A stretch of DNA of 64,000 nucleotides from Afipia massiliensis (GCF_014203115.1 NZ_JACHIJ010000003.1:496001-560000); one strand, 5' to 3'. Shown: positions 35,237 through 44,111, numbered from the stretch's first letter. A program made the numbers and translations. The notes: generated from the letters alone by a model not told the origin.

Positions 35237-36277
35237 TTAGTCCTCTTCCTCTTCGACCTCTGGCGACGCCAGCGAGCGCAGGATCAGGACCGGCAGCAGC
35301 AGCGTGAAGACGATGACCTCCTTGAAATTGCTGGCATAGAACGATGAGAACGCCTCGACGATGCCGACCACCAGAGCGGCGGCGGCAGTGAGGGGATAGC
35401 TCACGAGGCCGCCGATGATGGCGGCGACGAAGCCTTTCAGGCCGATCAGGAACCCGGTGTCGTAGTAGATCGTGGTGATCGGGACGATCAGGATTCCGGA
35501 AATCGTGCCGATCACGGCGGCGAGCAGGAACGCGACCTGTCCGGACAGCGTGGTGCGAATGCCGACGATGCGCGCGCCGAGGCGGTTGACCGCGGTGGCG
35601 CGCAACGCCTTGCCGTACAGCGTATAGCCGAACAGCAGCCACAGCCCGACGATCAGCAGGATGGTAATGGCGTAAATGCCGATGCTCTGGCCGGTGAACC
35701 GCAGCGGGCCGATCGTGAAAGCCGCCGCCGAAATCGCCGGCGCGCGTAATCCTTCCGGGCCGAAAAACACCAGCCCCAGCCCCTGCAGGGCGAGATGCAT
35801 GCCGACCGACGCGATCAGCAGCACCAGCACCGAGGCATGCGCGATCGGCTGATAGGCGATGCGATAGAGATAAAGGCCGATCGGCGCGACGATCACGATC
35901 GACAGCAGAAAATTGACGGCCACGCTGTTCTGTCGCCCCGCCATCGCCATGGCGATGCCCCAGATCGCCAGCGGCAGCAGGATGTTCAGCGCCAGCGACC
36001 GCAGCAATCGCTGTGCGCTCATGACGTTGCGGCCGGACACCATATCGAAGCAGAAGGCGACGACGCCCATGCCGAGCGCCAGCAGTGCTGTGCCCGGCAC
36101 CTTGCCGGTGGCCAGCGTGGCGTAGGTCAGCGCGCCGAAGGTGATGAATTCGCCCTGCGGGATCAGAATGACGCGGGTCACCGCGAACACCAGCACGAGC
36201 GCAAGCCCGAGCAGCGCGTAGATCGCGCCGCTGGTTATTCCGTCCTGCAGCAGGAACAGAAGGATCGTGCTATCCAA
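35237..36277 (-). CDS. livH: Branched-chain-type ABC transporter permease, LivH type
   Basis: This 346-residue integral membrane protein starts [20 protein letters not shown] and has [20 protein letters not shown] and [20 protein letters not shown], the conserved EAA-like loop of LivH. It is longer than usual (about 290) because of an insertion near residues 75-115 ([20 protein letters not shown] region), and it has an acidic tail EVEEEED. It abuts the fused permease gene with no gap. It is the first gene of the transporter operon. Confidence 0.9.
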   Translation of the reverse strand: MDSTILLFLLQDGITSGAIYALLGLALVLVFAVTRVILIPQGEFITFGALTYATLATGKVPGTALLALGMGVVAFCFDMVSGRNVMSAQRLLRSLALNILLPLAIWGIAMAMAGRQNSVAVNFLLSIVIVAPIGLYLYRIAYQPIAHASVLVLLIASVGMHLALQGLGLVFFGPEGLRAPAISAAAFTIGPLRFTGQSIGIYAITILLIVGLWLLFGYTLYGKALRATAVNRLGARIVGIRTTLSGQVAFLLAAVIGTISGILIVPITTIYYDTGFLIGLKGFVAAIIGGLVSYPLTAAAALVVGIVEAFSSFYASNFKEVIVFTLLLPVLILRSLASPEVEEEED

Positions 36278-36377
36278 GGCGTCCCCTCACGCAACGCGCA
36301 CAAGCGGATGGAAAGGTCCGCCGGCACCAAAAGCGGCGGTTGAATTCCGCCATCGCTATTTGGTATGTTTCATAACA

Positions 36378-36394
36378 ATTATCGAGTATAATCA
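36378..36394 (+). promoter_or_regulatory. Candidate MarR operator / promoter element upstream of marR
   Basis: ATTATCGAGTATAATCA, with perfect five-base arms ATTAT and ATAAT, lies 64 bases before marR and 100 bases before livH in the divergent gap. It shares TTATCnnGTATAATCA with the pobA upstream site at 31084-31100. Confidence 0.5.
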
Positions 36395-36458
36395 CAAGCC
36401 CGATCGGCCCCAAGCCGTTCGAGGCGCCCTTATAACAACCGACGACGGGAAGCGCACG

Positions 36459-36980
36459 ATGGCTGTTTCCAGGACCGCGAGCGCCGGCGCGGCGAAGGCC
36501 AGGAAGCGGCCGGCGCGTCCGGCATCACGTCCCGCGCCGCCCGCGGACGCGGTCCAGGTCGGCGACCTGTCCGAGTTCCTGGGCTATTCGCTCAAGCGCG
36601 CGCAACTGCGGATTTTCGAGGATTTCATCCGCTGCGTCGCGCCGCTGCAACTGACCCCGGCGCAGTTTTCCGTCCTGATGCTGGTGGAGACCAATCCGGG
36701 GCGCAACCAGACCGAGATTGCCTCGACGCTCGGTATCCTGCGGCCGAATTTCGTGGCTTTGCTGGATGAACTGGAGAGCCGCGATCTGTGCGCGCGGAGC
36801 CGGTCCAGCAACGACCGCCGCTCGCATATCCTGCGCTTGACCGACAAGGGCCGCGCGGTTCTGTCGCGGGCGCGAAAGCTGATCGAGGCACGGCACGAAG
36901 CCCGGCTCAGGGAATTGCTCGGCGATCACAACCGCGACCTGCTGCTGACCATGCTGGGCAAGATCGCGCGGGAGTTTTAG
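36459..36980 (+). CDS. MarR-family transcriptional regulator
   Basis: This 173-residue regulator has an Ala/Arg/Pro-rich N-terminal tail (residues 1-30) and the MarR winged helix: FEDFIRCVAPLQLTPAQFSV, NQTEIASTLGILRPNFVALL, and the wing SRSSNDRRSHILRLTDKGRA. It is divergent from the livH operon and near pobA; the shared 17-bp site suggests control of both. MarR proteins next to aromatic-acid genes usually respond to the aromatic acid or its CoA ester. GGGAAG precedes ATG 36459; an earlier in-frame start at 36267 overlaps livH. Confidence 0.9.
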   Translation: MAVSRTASAGAAKARKRPARPASRPAPPADAVQVGDLSEFLGYSLKRAQLRIFEDFIRCVAPLQLTPAQFSVLMLVETNPGRNQTEIASTLGILRPNFVALLDELESRDLCARSRSSNDRRSHILRLTDKGRAVLSRARKLIEARHEARLRELLGDHNRDLLLTMLGKIAREF

Positions 36981-37012
36981 GGGCTCCTTGTGTCCCACGT
37001 GATTTTCTTTTC

Positions 37013-37129
37013 GTCGTCCCCGCGAAAGCGGGGACCCTTACTCCCTGTCGTAAATTTATGCACCATCTTCAACGTCCGCTTTCGGTCGAGGATGCGGTGG
37101 TCATGGGTCCCCGCTTTCGCGGGGACGAC
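37013..37129. repeat. Family-A palindromic repeat
   Basis: GTCGTCCCCGCGAAAGCGGG ... CCCGCTTTCGCGGGGACGAC enclose a 65-70-base centre similar in size to the copy at 32584. It lies between the convergent marR and glycerate kinase genes. Confidence 0.85.
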
Positions 37130-37167
37130 ATCGTAATTGAAGCGATATCGCGGACTCAAATGCAGAA

Positions 37168-38454
37168 TTACGGGTCCACCAGAATGATACGGATGTCGTT
37201 GACGTTGGTCAGCGTCGGGCCGGTGTTGAGCAGATCGCCCGTCGCTATGAAGAACGCCGTGGCGTCGTTGTTGTCGAGATAAGCCTTCGGGTCGAGCTTG
37301 AACTCGCTGATCTTTGCGAAGGTGCGCTGATCGAGGATCGCGCCGGCCGGGTCGGTCGGATGACCTGCACCGCCGTCAGCACCGTCGGTGTCGCCCGCGA
37401 GCACGGAAATGCCTGATGTATCCGCAAACAGGCTCGCGAGCGCGAGCACGTATTCCTGATTGGGGCCGCCGCGTCCGTTGCCGCGCACAGTGACGGTGAG
37501 TTCACCGCCGGAGAGAATCGCCAGTCTTTTTCCCTCGGCATGCGCCTTCAGTGCGATCTGCGCATGGGCGGCGGCGACGTCGCGCGCTTCGCCCTCGAGG
37601 TCGGCACCGAGTGCGACGATCTCGTAACCGGCGTTGCGCGCAACGGCCACCGCAGCATCGAGGGATTCCTGCGGCCGCGCGATGATCCGAAAGTCCGAAC
37701 GCCCGAAGGCTGCGTCGCCGGGCTTGCAACTCTCGTTGCGCGGATCGCTCAATGCTTCGATCACGGCATCGTCCGCCTTGATTCCATAACGGGCGACGAT
37801 CTCGCGGGCGTCCGCCAGCGTCGTGGTGTCCGGCACGGTCGGCCCGGACGCGATGGTCGCCGGATCGTCGAATGGCACATCCGAAATCGCCAGTGTCAGA
37901 ATCTGCGCGGGGGCGGCCGCGCGAGCCAGTCTGCCGCCCTTGATGCGGGACAGATGCTTGCGCACGGTGTTCATCTCGCCGATCGGCGCGCCGGATCGCA
38001 ACAGGCTCTTGTTCATCGCCTGCTTTTGCGCGAACGAAATGCCGTCCGCCGGCGCGACCCAATTTGCCGAACCGCCGCCGGACAACAGCACCAGAACGAG
38101 ATCGTCGGCATTCGCGCTCTGCGCCACTTCAAGCGTCCGGCTCGCAGCCTTCAGGCCGGCTTCATCGGGCACCGGATGACCCGCCTCGATGATTTCGATG
38201 CGCCGGGTCGGCATGCCGTAGCCATGACGCGTGGTGGCGAGTCCCGACAACCGCTCCGGATCGATGCGGCCTTCGTCGAGGTAATAGCGCTCCGCTGCAT
38301 GGGCCAGCGCGCCCGCGGCCTTGCCCGCGGCGAGACAGATGATGCGACCGCCCGGCGGAGGGGGCAGATGGTCGGCAAGAATGCGATCCGGATGGGCCGC
38401 GGCGACGGCGGCGTCGAAGATCGCGCGCAGCAGAGGGCGTCTGTCGGTCATCAT
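37168..38454 (-). CDS. Glycerate 2-kinase (GckA/MOFRL family)
   Basis: This 428-residue protein phosphorylates D-glycerate to 2-phosphoglycerate. Its N-terminal DUF4147 domain has IICLAAGKAAGALAHAAERY, VLVLLSGGGSANWVAPADGI and KHLSRIKGGRLARAA. The C-terminal MOFRL domain has LSGGELTVTVRGNGRGGPNQ (near 310) and VLAGDTDGADGGAGHPTDPA. The start is MMTDRRPLLR at 38454; a more distal ATG at 38487 is possible. It is a single gene, converging on marR. Confidence 0.93.
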   Translation of the reverse strand: MMTDRRPLLRAIFDAAVAAAHPDRILADHLPPPPGGRIICLAAGKAAGALAHAAERYYLDEGRIDPERLSGLATTRHGYGMPTRRIEIIEAGHPVPDEAGLKAASRTLEVAQSANADDLVLVLLSGGGSANWVAPADGISFAQKQAMNKSLLRSGAPIGEMNTVRKHLSRIKGGRLARAAAPAQILTLAISDVPFDDPATIASGPTVPDTTTLADAREIVARYGIKADDAVIEALSDPRNESCKPGDAAFGRSDFRIIARPQESLDAAVAVARNAGYEIVALGADLEGEARDVAAAHAQIALKAHAEGKRLAILSGGELTVTVRGNGRGGPNQEYVLALASLFADTSGISVLAGDTDGADGGAGHPTDPAGAILDQRTFAKISEFKLDPKAYLDNNDATAFFIATGDLLNTGPTLTNVNDIRIILVDP

Positions 38455-38505
38455 GTCATCGGGTGGCTCTGGACGGGCTCCAGACATGACATGATCGGCC
38501 GTTCA

Positions 38506-38540
38506 ATAAAAGGCCCTCCGCAGGTTATTGCGGAGGGCGG
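38506..38540 (-). terminator. Terminator of the first binding-protein gene
   Basis: On the minus strand CCCTCCGC, loop AATAACCT, GCGGAGGGCCTTTTATTG, 85 bases after the stop codon of the gene ending at 38623. Confidence 0.75.
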
Positions 38541-38622
38541 AAATATTTTCAGATCTGCCCGTGCAGAGCGGGGAAACCGGATTTCAGATCTGGAAATCCG
38601 GCTCCCGTCTGCGAACAGGTCG

Positions 38623-39852
38623 TCAGCCGCCGATTTCGCCGCTGATGATCGGGCCGAACAGCTGCCAGCGCTCGCCCGTGAACTTCATCATCTGCAACTG
38701 CTCGATCGGAGCGAAGTCGGTCGCGCTGGTGTTCAGCGTGATGCCGGGCAAGCCCATCTCCTGCTGAACGCCCTTGATGCTGGCGGCCTGCTTCATGACG
38801 TTCTCGCGGGTGAGATTGTCACCGCATGCCTTCAGCACGTGCACCATCGTCTGCGCGGAGCTGTAACCGTACGCAACTGAACTGTCGGCACGGTTGGCTT
38901 CCGGGAAGTACTTCGCGAGGAACGCATCGAAGTTCTTCACGCCCGGATCGTCCTTCCACTGCGGATCGGTCGGGTCCTTGCCGTAGGTCGCGGAAATCAC
39001 GCCCTGCGCATTGTCGAAACCGGCCGGCTTGATGACCGATCCAGTGGACGAGGCGACGTTGTTCAGGATGAACAGCGGCTTCCATCCGAGCTCGGCGACT
39101 TTCTTGATCGACTGCGCGCCGAACTTCGGCGTGGTGATGCTGACGAAGACATCAGCGCCCTTCGATTTCAGCGCCACGACCTGCGAGTCGATCGTCGGGA
39201 CCGACGTCTCGTAAGGTTCTTCAGCGATGATCATCGAAGCGCCCTTGGCTCCGAGACCGTCCTTCAGACCCTTGAGCACGTCCTTACCGAAGTCGTCGTT
39301 CTGATAAAGAATGCCGATCTTGCCGTTCGGCTTTTCCTTCATCAGGTACTTCGCGTAGATGACGCCTTCGCTCTGGTAGTTGGGCTGCCAGCCCATGGTC
39401 CAGGGAAAGTTCTTCGGGTCGTTCCATTTGGTTGCGCCGGTGGCGACGAACAGCTGCGGCACCTTCTTGGCGTTCATGTATTTCTGGATCGCCGTGTTGG
39501 ACGGCGTGCCGAGCGAGTTGAAGATCAGCAAAACTTCATCGCTCTCGACCAGCTTGCGCGCCTGCTCCACGGCCTTGGGCGGTGAATAGCCGTCGTCATA
39601 GGAAATGAAATTGATCTTGCGGCCGTTGATGCCGCCTTCGGCGTTGATCTTGTTGAAATAGGCAGCCTGCGTCTTGCCGATGATGCCGTAAGCGGAAGCG
39701 GGTCCGCTGTAGGGCATAATGCTGCCGATCTTGATCTCGGTGTCGTTCGCGCCGGTGTCGTATTTCTTCTGCGCCAGCGCGCTGCCGCTCGTCGCCGCGA
39801 AGGCCGCGACGGTGGCGAGCAGGAGCATGGGGTTAAATTTTTTGACGGACAT
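38623..39852 (-). CDS. ABC transporter substrate-binding protein, paralogue 1 of 3
   Basis: This 409-residue periplasmic protein has a signal peptide cut after ALA27, then QKKYDTGANDTEIKIGSIMP and the type-I Liv-binding fold (GINGRKINFISYDDGYSPPK, KIGILYQNDDFGKDVLKGLK). It is the most 3' of three tandem paralogues of identical length. It is closer to paralogue 2 (both have PTDPQWKDD and CGDNLTRENVMKQAAS) than to 3. With the livMHFG genes and pim operon it probably supplies dicarboxylic or fatty acids. A GGTATTGAATACC operator candidate lies 69 bases upstream. Confidence 0.93.
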   Translation of the reverse strand: MSVKKFNPMLLLATVAAFAATSGSALAQKKYDTGANDTEIKIGSIMPYSGPASAYGIIGKTQAAYFNKINAEGGINGRKINFISYDDGYSPPKAVEQARKLVESDEVLLIFNSLGTPSNTAIQKYMNAKKVPQLFVATGATKWNDPKNFPWTMGWQPNYQSEGVIYAKYLMKEKPNGKIGILYQNDDFGKDVLKGLKDGLGAKGASMIIAEEPYETSVPTIDSQVVALKSKGADVFVSITTPKFGAQSIKKVAELGWKPLFILNNVASSTGSVIKPAGFDNAQGVISATYGKDPTDPQWKDDPGVKNFDAFLAKYFPEANRADSSVAYGYSSAQTMVHVLKACGDNLTRENVMKQAASIKGVQQEMGLPGITLNTSATDFAPIEQLQMMKFTGERWQLFGPIISGEIGG

Positions 39853-39920
39853 TTTTTATGTTTCCTGACCTAGTTTTTTTGATGCTTGAGGGTAGTCCCC
39901 GGAGGCCTTTTAGCCTCGCA

Positions 39921-39933
39921 GGTATTCAATACC
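39921..39933 (-). promoter_or_regulatory. Candidate IclR operator upstream of paralogue 1
   Basis: GGTATTGAATACC (minus strand) is a perfect 13-bp palindrome 68 bases before the start codon. It is embedded in a longer stretch TTGAAC-N-CCGGCAAACGG shared with the upstream region of paralogue 2. Compare GGAATTTAATTCC before pimF. Confidence 0.5.
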
Positions 39934-39976
39934 GTTTGCCGGAGTGGTTCAAACAAAATGGCATTGAATTGATCAA

Positions 39977-40001
39977 CCCCCTGCGAATGTCTCGCAGGGG
40001 G
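39977..40001 (-). terminator. Terminator of the second binding-protein gene
   Basis: On the minus strand CCCCCTGCGA, loop GACAT, TCGCAGGGGG then TTGATC, 22 bases after the stop at 40023. The stem is very stable but the T-run is short. Confidence 0.6.
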
Positions 40002-40022
40002 TAATTGTTGTCCGGGGGCGAA

Positions 40023-41252
40023 CTAGCCGCCGACGTCGCCGCTCAGGATCTCGCCGAACCGCTCCCAGGTTTCGCCCTTGAACTTCATCATCTGCATCTG
40101 GCTGATCGGGGCGAAATCGGTTGCGCTGGTGTTGATCTTGACGCCCGGCAGCAAGCCGCCGAGTTCCAGGTTCTTGATGCTGGCCGCCTGCTTCATGACA
40201 TTCTCGCGGGTGAGATTGTCACCGCAGGCCTTGAGGACATGAACAAGGGTCTGGGCCGAGTTGTAGCCGTAGATCACCGAGCCATCGGTCCGGTTCGCTT
40301 CGGGGAAGTACTTCAGGAGGAAGGCGTCGAAATCCTTCATTCCCTTGTCGTCCTTCCACTGCGGATCGGTCGGGTCCTTGGCGTAGGCCGCCGAGATGAT
40401 GTCCTGCGAATTCTCGAAACCGGCGGGCTTGATGACCGAGCCGACCGACGCCGAGACGTTGTTGAGGATGAACAGCGGTTTCCACTGAAGTTCCGCGACC
40501 TTCTTGATCGACTGGGCCGCGAACTTCGGTGTCGTGATGCTGATGAACACATCGACACCCTTCGACTTCAGCGCGACGACCTGCGAGTCGATCGTGGGCA
40601 CGCTGGTTTCATAGGGTTCTTCCGCGACGATCATGGAAGCACCCTTGGTGCCGAGGCCGTCCTTGATGCCCTTGAGATAGTCTTTGCCGTAGTCGTCGTT
40701 CTGATAAAGGATGCCGATCTTGCCCTTCGGCTTCTCCTTCATGAGATAGGTCGCGTAGATCCGGCCCTCGCTCTGGTAGTTGGGCTGCCAGCCCATGGTC
40801 CAGGGGAAATCCTTCGGGTCGTTCCACTTGGTTGCGCCAGTGGCGACAAACAGTTGCGGGACTTTCTTGGCGTTCAGGTATTTCTGGATCGCCGAGTTCG
40901 ATGGTGTGCCGAGCGGGCCGTAGACGATCAAGACCTCATCGCTTTCGACCAGCTTGCGGGCCTGTTCGACAGCTTTCGGCGGCGAGTAGCCGTCGTCATA
41001 CGAGATGAAGGTGATCTTGCGGCCGTTGATGCCGCCTTCGGCATTGATCTTGTTGAAGTAGGCCTGTTCGGATTTTCCGATGACGCCGTATGCGGAGGCC
41101 GGTCCGCTGTAGGGCATGATGTTGCCGATCTTGATCTCGGTATCGGATGCGCCGGTGTCGTACTTTTTCTGGGCCAGTGCGTTGCTGCTTGTCGCAGCGA
41201 CGATCGCGATCGCGGCCGAAAAAGTCGCAAGTCGAGATGTAGAAATAACCAT
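40023..41252 (-). CDS. ABC transporter substrate-binding protein, paralogue 2 of 3
   Basis: This 409-residue protein has a signal peptide ending SSNALA27, then QKKYDTGASDTEIKIGNIMP. Conserved segments are VIYGYNSAQTLVHVLKACGD and PGVKINTSATDFAPISQMQM. The start MVISTSRL at 41252 follows a perfect AGGAGG site; the frame extends upstream to 41330 without a plausible signal peptide. It has its own promoter region and terminator, so it is transcribed separately from its neighbours and can be expressed at a higher level than the permeases. Confidence 0.94.
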   Translation of the reverse strand: MVISTSRLATFSAAIAIVAATSSNALAQKKYDTGASDTEIKIGNIMPYSGPASAYGVIGKSEQAYFNKINAEGGINGRKITFISYDDGYSPPKAVEQARKLVESDEVLIVYGPLGTPSNSAIQKYLNAKKVPQLFVATGATKWNDPKDFPWTMGWQPNYQSEGRIYATYLMKEKPKGKIGILYQNDDYGKDYLKGIKDGLGTKGASMIVAEEPYETSVPTIDSQVVALKSKGVDVFISITTPKFAAQSIKKVAELQWKPLFILNNVSASVGSVIKPAGFENSQDIISAAYAKDPTDPQWKDDKGMKDFDAFLLKYFPEANRTDGSVIYGYNSAQTLVHVLKACGDNLTRENVMKQAASIKNLELGGLLPGVKINTSATDFAPISQMQMMKFKGETWERFGEILSGDVGG

Positions 41253-41321
41253 ACGTTCCTCCTTGGATCGTGTTTGTGTCCTCGTTCGATTTTTTTGATT
41301 TGAAGCTCTTTGCGGCTCGAC

Positions 41322-41334
41322 GATATTCAATACC
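41322..41334 (-). promoter_or_regulatory. Candidate IclR operator upstream of paralogue 2
   Basis: GGTATTGAATATC (minus strand), one base from a perfect palindrome, 69 bases before the start codon: the same spacing as the copy upstream of paralogue 1. The flanking TTGAAT and CGCAAAGGG also match. Confidence 0.5.
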
Positions 41335-41397
41335 CTTTGCGGGGCTCATTCAATGAAAAGCCCTCTGCCGCAGGCTTTAAAGGTCTTCATGTTTCAT

Positions 41398-41559
41398 TAG
41401 GCGAAATACAGGGCCGGGTGATTAACCAATAAGGCCTGCTTTCGCAGTGCGAAGAGAGGCCGCGCGAAGGTCATGATACGCGCGGCGTCATCCAGCGCCG
41501 ACTCGTCGAGCAGGAACTTCGGCGTCGTGCCGAAAATATCAGCAACCCTGGAGCAGCTT
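41398..41559 (-). pseudogene. Possible remnant of a coding sequence (53 codons, no start)
   Basis: One minus-strand frame between stop codons reads VADIFGTTPKFLLDESALDD, then AARIMTFARPLFALRKQ and ends HPALYFA. It has strongly G/C-biased third positions and a protein-like hydrophobic/charged pattern. There is no start codon with a ribosome site, and a stop lies immediately upstream. It could be the 3' end of a gene destroyed by duplication of the binding-protein genes, or chance. The rest of the 395-base gap holds the paralogue-2 promoter and the paralogue-3 terminator. Confidence 0.25.
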
Positions 41560-41573
41560 CACAGACGCGCTCA

Positions 41574-41608
41574 ACGAAAAACCCTCCGCGACGGGCGTCG
41601 CGGAGGGG
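41574..41608 (-). terminator. Terminator of the third binding-protein gene
   Basis: On the minus strand CCCTCCGCGAC, loop GCCC, GTCGCGGAGGG and TTTTTCG: a perfect 11-bp stem with T-run, about 40 bases after the stop at 41648. Confidence 0.9.
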
Positions 41609-41647
41609 GCTTGTTGCCGATTTGTAATCTTCAGCAGCGCGGGAGGT

Positions 41648-42877
41648 TTAGCTGCCGCCCATTCCGCCGGTGATGACCGGGCCGATCTGCTCATACTTCT
41701 CGCCCTTGAAACGGGCGATCTGCAGTTGATCGATCGGATAGAAGTCGGTCGCGCTGGTGTTGATCTTCACGCCCGGCAGCAGGGTGTCGGGGGTGAAGTC
41801 CTTCAGGCTCGCGGCCTGTTTCATGATGTTCTCGCGGGTCAGGTTGTCGCCTGCCTGCTTCAGAACCTGAACCAGGGTCTGCGCCTGACCGTAGCCATAG
41901 ACGACCGAACCATCGGTCTTGTTTGCGTCAGGAGCATACTTGGCGAGGAAGGCGTAGAATTTCTTCATGCCCTCGTCGTTGTCCCACTGGGAATCCGCAC
42001 CGTCCTTGGCGTAGAGCGCCGTCAGGATACCTTGCGCGTTCTCGAAGCCGGCCGGCTTGAGCACGCTGCCGACCGATGCGCCGACGTTGCTCTGGATGTA
42101 CATCGGCTTCCAGCCGAGTTCAGCGACCTTCTTGATCGCCTGCGCGGCGAACTTCGGTGTGGTGAAGCTCACGAACACATCCGCGCCGGTGGCCTTCAGT
42201 TTAATGATGTGCGAGTCGATGGTCGGCTCGGACACTTCATAGCTGTCCTCGGCAATGATCTGCGACGCTTTGGCGCCGAGACCGTCCTTGAGGCCCTTCA
42301 GCATGTCCTTGCCGAAGTCGTCGTTCTGATACATCACCGCGATCTTGGCGTCGGGCTTGGTTGCCAGCAGGTGCTTGGCATAGACGCGGCTTTCGCTCTG
42401 GTAGGCCGGCTGCCAGCCCATGGTCCAGGGGAATTCCTTCGGCTCACCGAACTTGGTGGCGCCGGTGGCCACAAACAGTTGCGGCACCTTCTTGGCGTTC
42501 AGATACTTCTGGATCGCGGAATTCGACGGGGTGCCGAGCGGTCCGAACACCAGCAGGACTTCGTCGCTCTCGACCAGCTTGCGGGCTTGCTCCACCGCCT
42601 TCGGAGGGCTGTAGCCGTCGTCATAGGTGATGAAGGTGATCTTGCGGCCGTTGATGCCGCCCTGCTCGTTGATCATCTTGAAGTAGGCTTCTTCCATCTT
42701 CCCGATGACGCCGTACGCGGATGCAGGACCGCTGTAGGGCATGATATTGCCGATCTTGATTTCGGTATCGGTTGCGCCGGTGTCGTATTTTTTTTGCGCG
42801 AGCGCGTGGCCGCTCGTCATCGCGAGCGCGGCGATTGCCGACACTGCTGCTACGTTGAGCTTGAGCTTGGATAACAT
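41648..42877 (-). CDS. ABC transporter substrate-binding protein, paralogue 3 of 3
   Basis: This 409-residue protein has a signal peptide ending TSGHALA27, then QKKYDTGATDTEIKIGNIMP. It has VYGYGQAQTLVQVLKQAGDN, where the other two have CGD, and PGVKINTSATDFYPIDQLQI. It is the most divergent of the three and nearest to the permease genes, so it is probably the ancestral partner. No GGWATTnAATWCC site was found upstream. GGGAGAGACC precedes the ATG. Confidence 0.94.
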   Translation of the reverse strand: MLSKLKLNVAAVSAIAALAMTSGHALAQKKYDTGATDTEIKIGNIMPYSGPASAYGVIGKMEEAYFKMINEQGGINGRKITFITYDDGYSPPKAVEQARKLVESDEVLLVFGPLGTPSNSAIQKYLNAKKVPQLFVATGATKFGEPKEFPWTMGWQPAYQSESRVYAKHLLATKPDAKIAVMYQNDDFGKDMLKGLKDGLGAKASQIIAEDSYEVSEPTIDSHIIKLKATGADVFVSFTTPKFAAQAIKKVAELGWKPMYIQSNVGASVGSVLKPAGFENAQGILTALYAKDGADSQWDNDEGMKKFYAFLAKYAPDANKTDGSVVYGYGQAQTLVQVLKQAGDNLTRENIMKQAASLKDFTPDTLLPGVKINTSATDFYPIDQLQIARFKGEKYEQIGPVITGGMGGS

Positions 42878-42963
42878 TCTGGTCTCTCCCTAAGATGCGG
42901 GCATTCCGCTTGGCGGAAACCGGTCCCGGAAGAGAGATCATGCCCAAGAGCAACAACAGGCGA

Positions 42964-43004
42964 AAAATGAGGGGCCTGATCCAGCAAAGCTGAATCAGGC
43001 CCTG
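42964..43004 (-). terminator. Terminator of the livGFHM operon
   Basis: On the minus strand GGGCCTGAT, a loop of about 13 bases, ATCAGGCCC, then CTCATTTTTCG. It separates the permease operon from binding-protein paralogue 3. A second palindrome CCGGAAA-N5-TTTCCGG lies at 43014-43032. Confidence 0.75.
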
Positions 43005-43094
43005 TCACCCGATCCGGAAACCGATTTTCCGGAGACACCCTTCTCAAACAACGCAGATTGAGACAAGCCTGATTTAACGTCGGCTAATCAGACT

Positions 43095-44111
43095 TTAGGA
43101 CTTACTCTTTCTGCGGAACAAAGCCTCGATCATGTAAGCCACCTGCCTTGCGCCGTGCGGCACGAGGAAGATGACGACGAACAGCAGCACGCCGAACACC
43201 GCGCCCGACAGGCCCTTCGAGATGTGTTCCGCCACGTTCGGCACGAACACGATGAAGGCCGAGCCGACCAGCGAGCCCGGCAGCCAGCCGACGCCGCCGA
43301 CCACCATGCCGAGGAAGATCGCGATCGCCAGCTGAATGGTGAAGCTGTCGGGGGCCACGAACTGCACGACGATGGCGCCGAGCGCACCGGCGATGCCGGT
43401 GAACGCCGCCGAGATGCCGAACGCCAGCGTCTTGTACATCGGCAGATCGACACCCATCGCCGAGGCGGCAATCGGGTTGTCGCGGATCGCCATCAGGGCG
43501 CGGCCGGACCGGCTTCGCAGCAGGTTGACGGCCAGGATGTAGATCACCGCCGAGACGAACAGCGTGAAGTAATACAGCCACATATCCTGCGACATCTTCA
43601 GGCCGAACGGAGCGTCCGGCTTGGTGATGACGAGGCCCTGCACGCCGCCGGTCCAGTGTTCGAACGCACCGAGCTTGAGCAACTGGGGCATCGCCACCGC
43701 GAGCGCGAAGGTCGCGAGCGCGAGGTAGACACCCGAGAGCCGCAGCGCCGGGAAGCCGAACAGGAAGCCGAAGATGAAGCAGATGATGCCGGCGGCCGGC
43801 AGCGTCAGCGCGTAGTTGACGCCCATATGCTCCATCATGATGCCGGCGGTATAGGCGCCGACCGCGTAGAAGGCGCTTTGGCCCAGCGAGAACTGCCCGC
43901 TGCCGCCGGTCAGAATGTTGAGGGCCAGGATGGCGATGGCGTAGATCAGCACCATCGTCATCTGGAAGATGATGAAGTTCTTCACGAACAGCGGCGTGAG
44001 AACCAGCAGTGCCAATAACACCAGTGTTGCGGTGGTGCCGACCGTCATCGACTTCTTCGACGGCGCGGCGACCGCTGCGGGCTGGGAGACTGAGTCCTGA
44101 ACTGTGCTCAT
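43095..44111 (-). CDS. livM: Branched-chain-type ABC transporter permease, LivM type
   Basis: This 338-residue integral membrane protein has LNILTGGSGQFSLGQSAFYA (LivM hallmark), FPALRLSGVYLALATFALAV and RALMAIRDNPIAASAMGVDL, with eight or more hydrophobic segments and a basic tail RRKSKS. It forms the heterodimeric channel with LivH. It is the last gene of the four-gene operon and starts 2 bases after livH. Confidence 0.94.
   Translation of the reverse strand: MSTVQDSVSQPAAVAAPSKKSMTVGTTATLVLLALLVLTPLFVKNFIIFQMTMVLIYAIAILALNILTGGSGQFSLGQSAFYAVGAYTAGIMMEHMGVNYALTLPAAGIICFIFGFLFGFPALRLSGVYLALATFALAVAMPQLLKLGAFEHWTGGVQGLVITKPDAPFGLKMSQDMWLYYFTLFVSAVIYILAVNLLRSRSGRALMAIRDNPIAASAMGVDLPMYKTLAFGISAAFTGIAGALGAIVVQFVAPDSFTIQLAIAIFLGMVVGGVGWLPGSLVGSAFIVFVPNVAEHISKGLSGAVFGVLLFVVIFLVPHGARQVAYMIEALFRRKSKS

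Noticed and set aside
32584-37129. Family-A repeats considered as a CRISPR array
   Set aside because: The copies are kilobases apart, inverted within each unit and not regularly spaced, and no cas genes are present.
40005-42874. Long plus-strand frames opposite the binding-protein genes
   Set aside because: Same reason: shadows of conserved genes; the repeated occurrence over the three paralogues simply reflects their similarity.
43014-43032. CCGGAAA-N5-TTTCCGG palindrome as an operator of livM or paralogue 3
   Set aside because: It lies beyond the operon terminator and resembles common dispersed GC-rich palindromes; nothing ties it to regulation.
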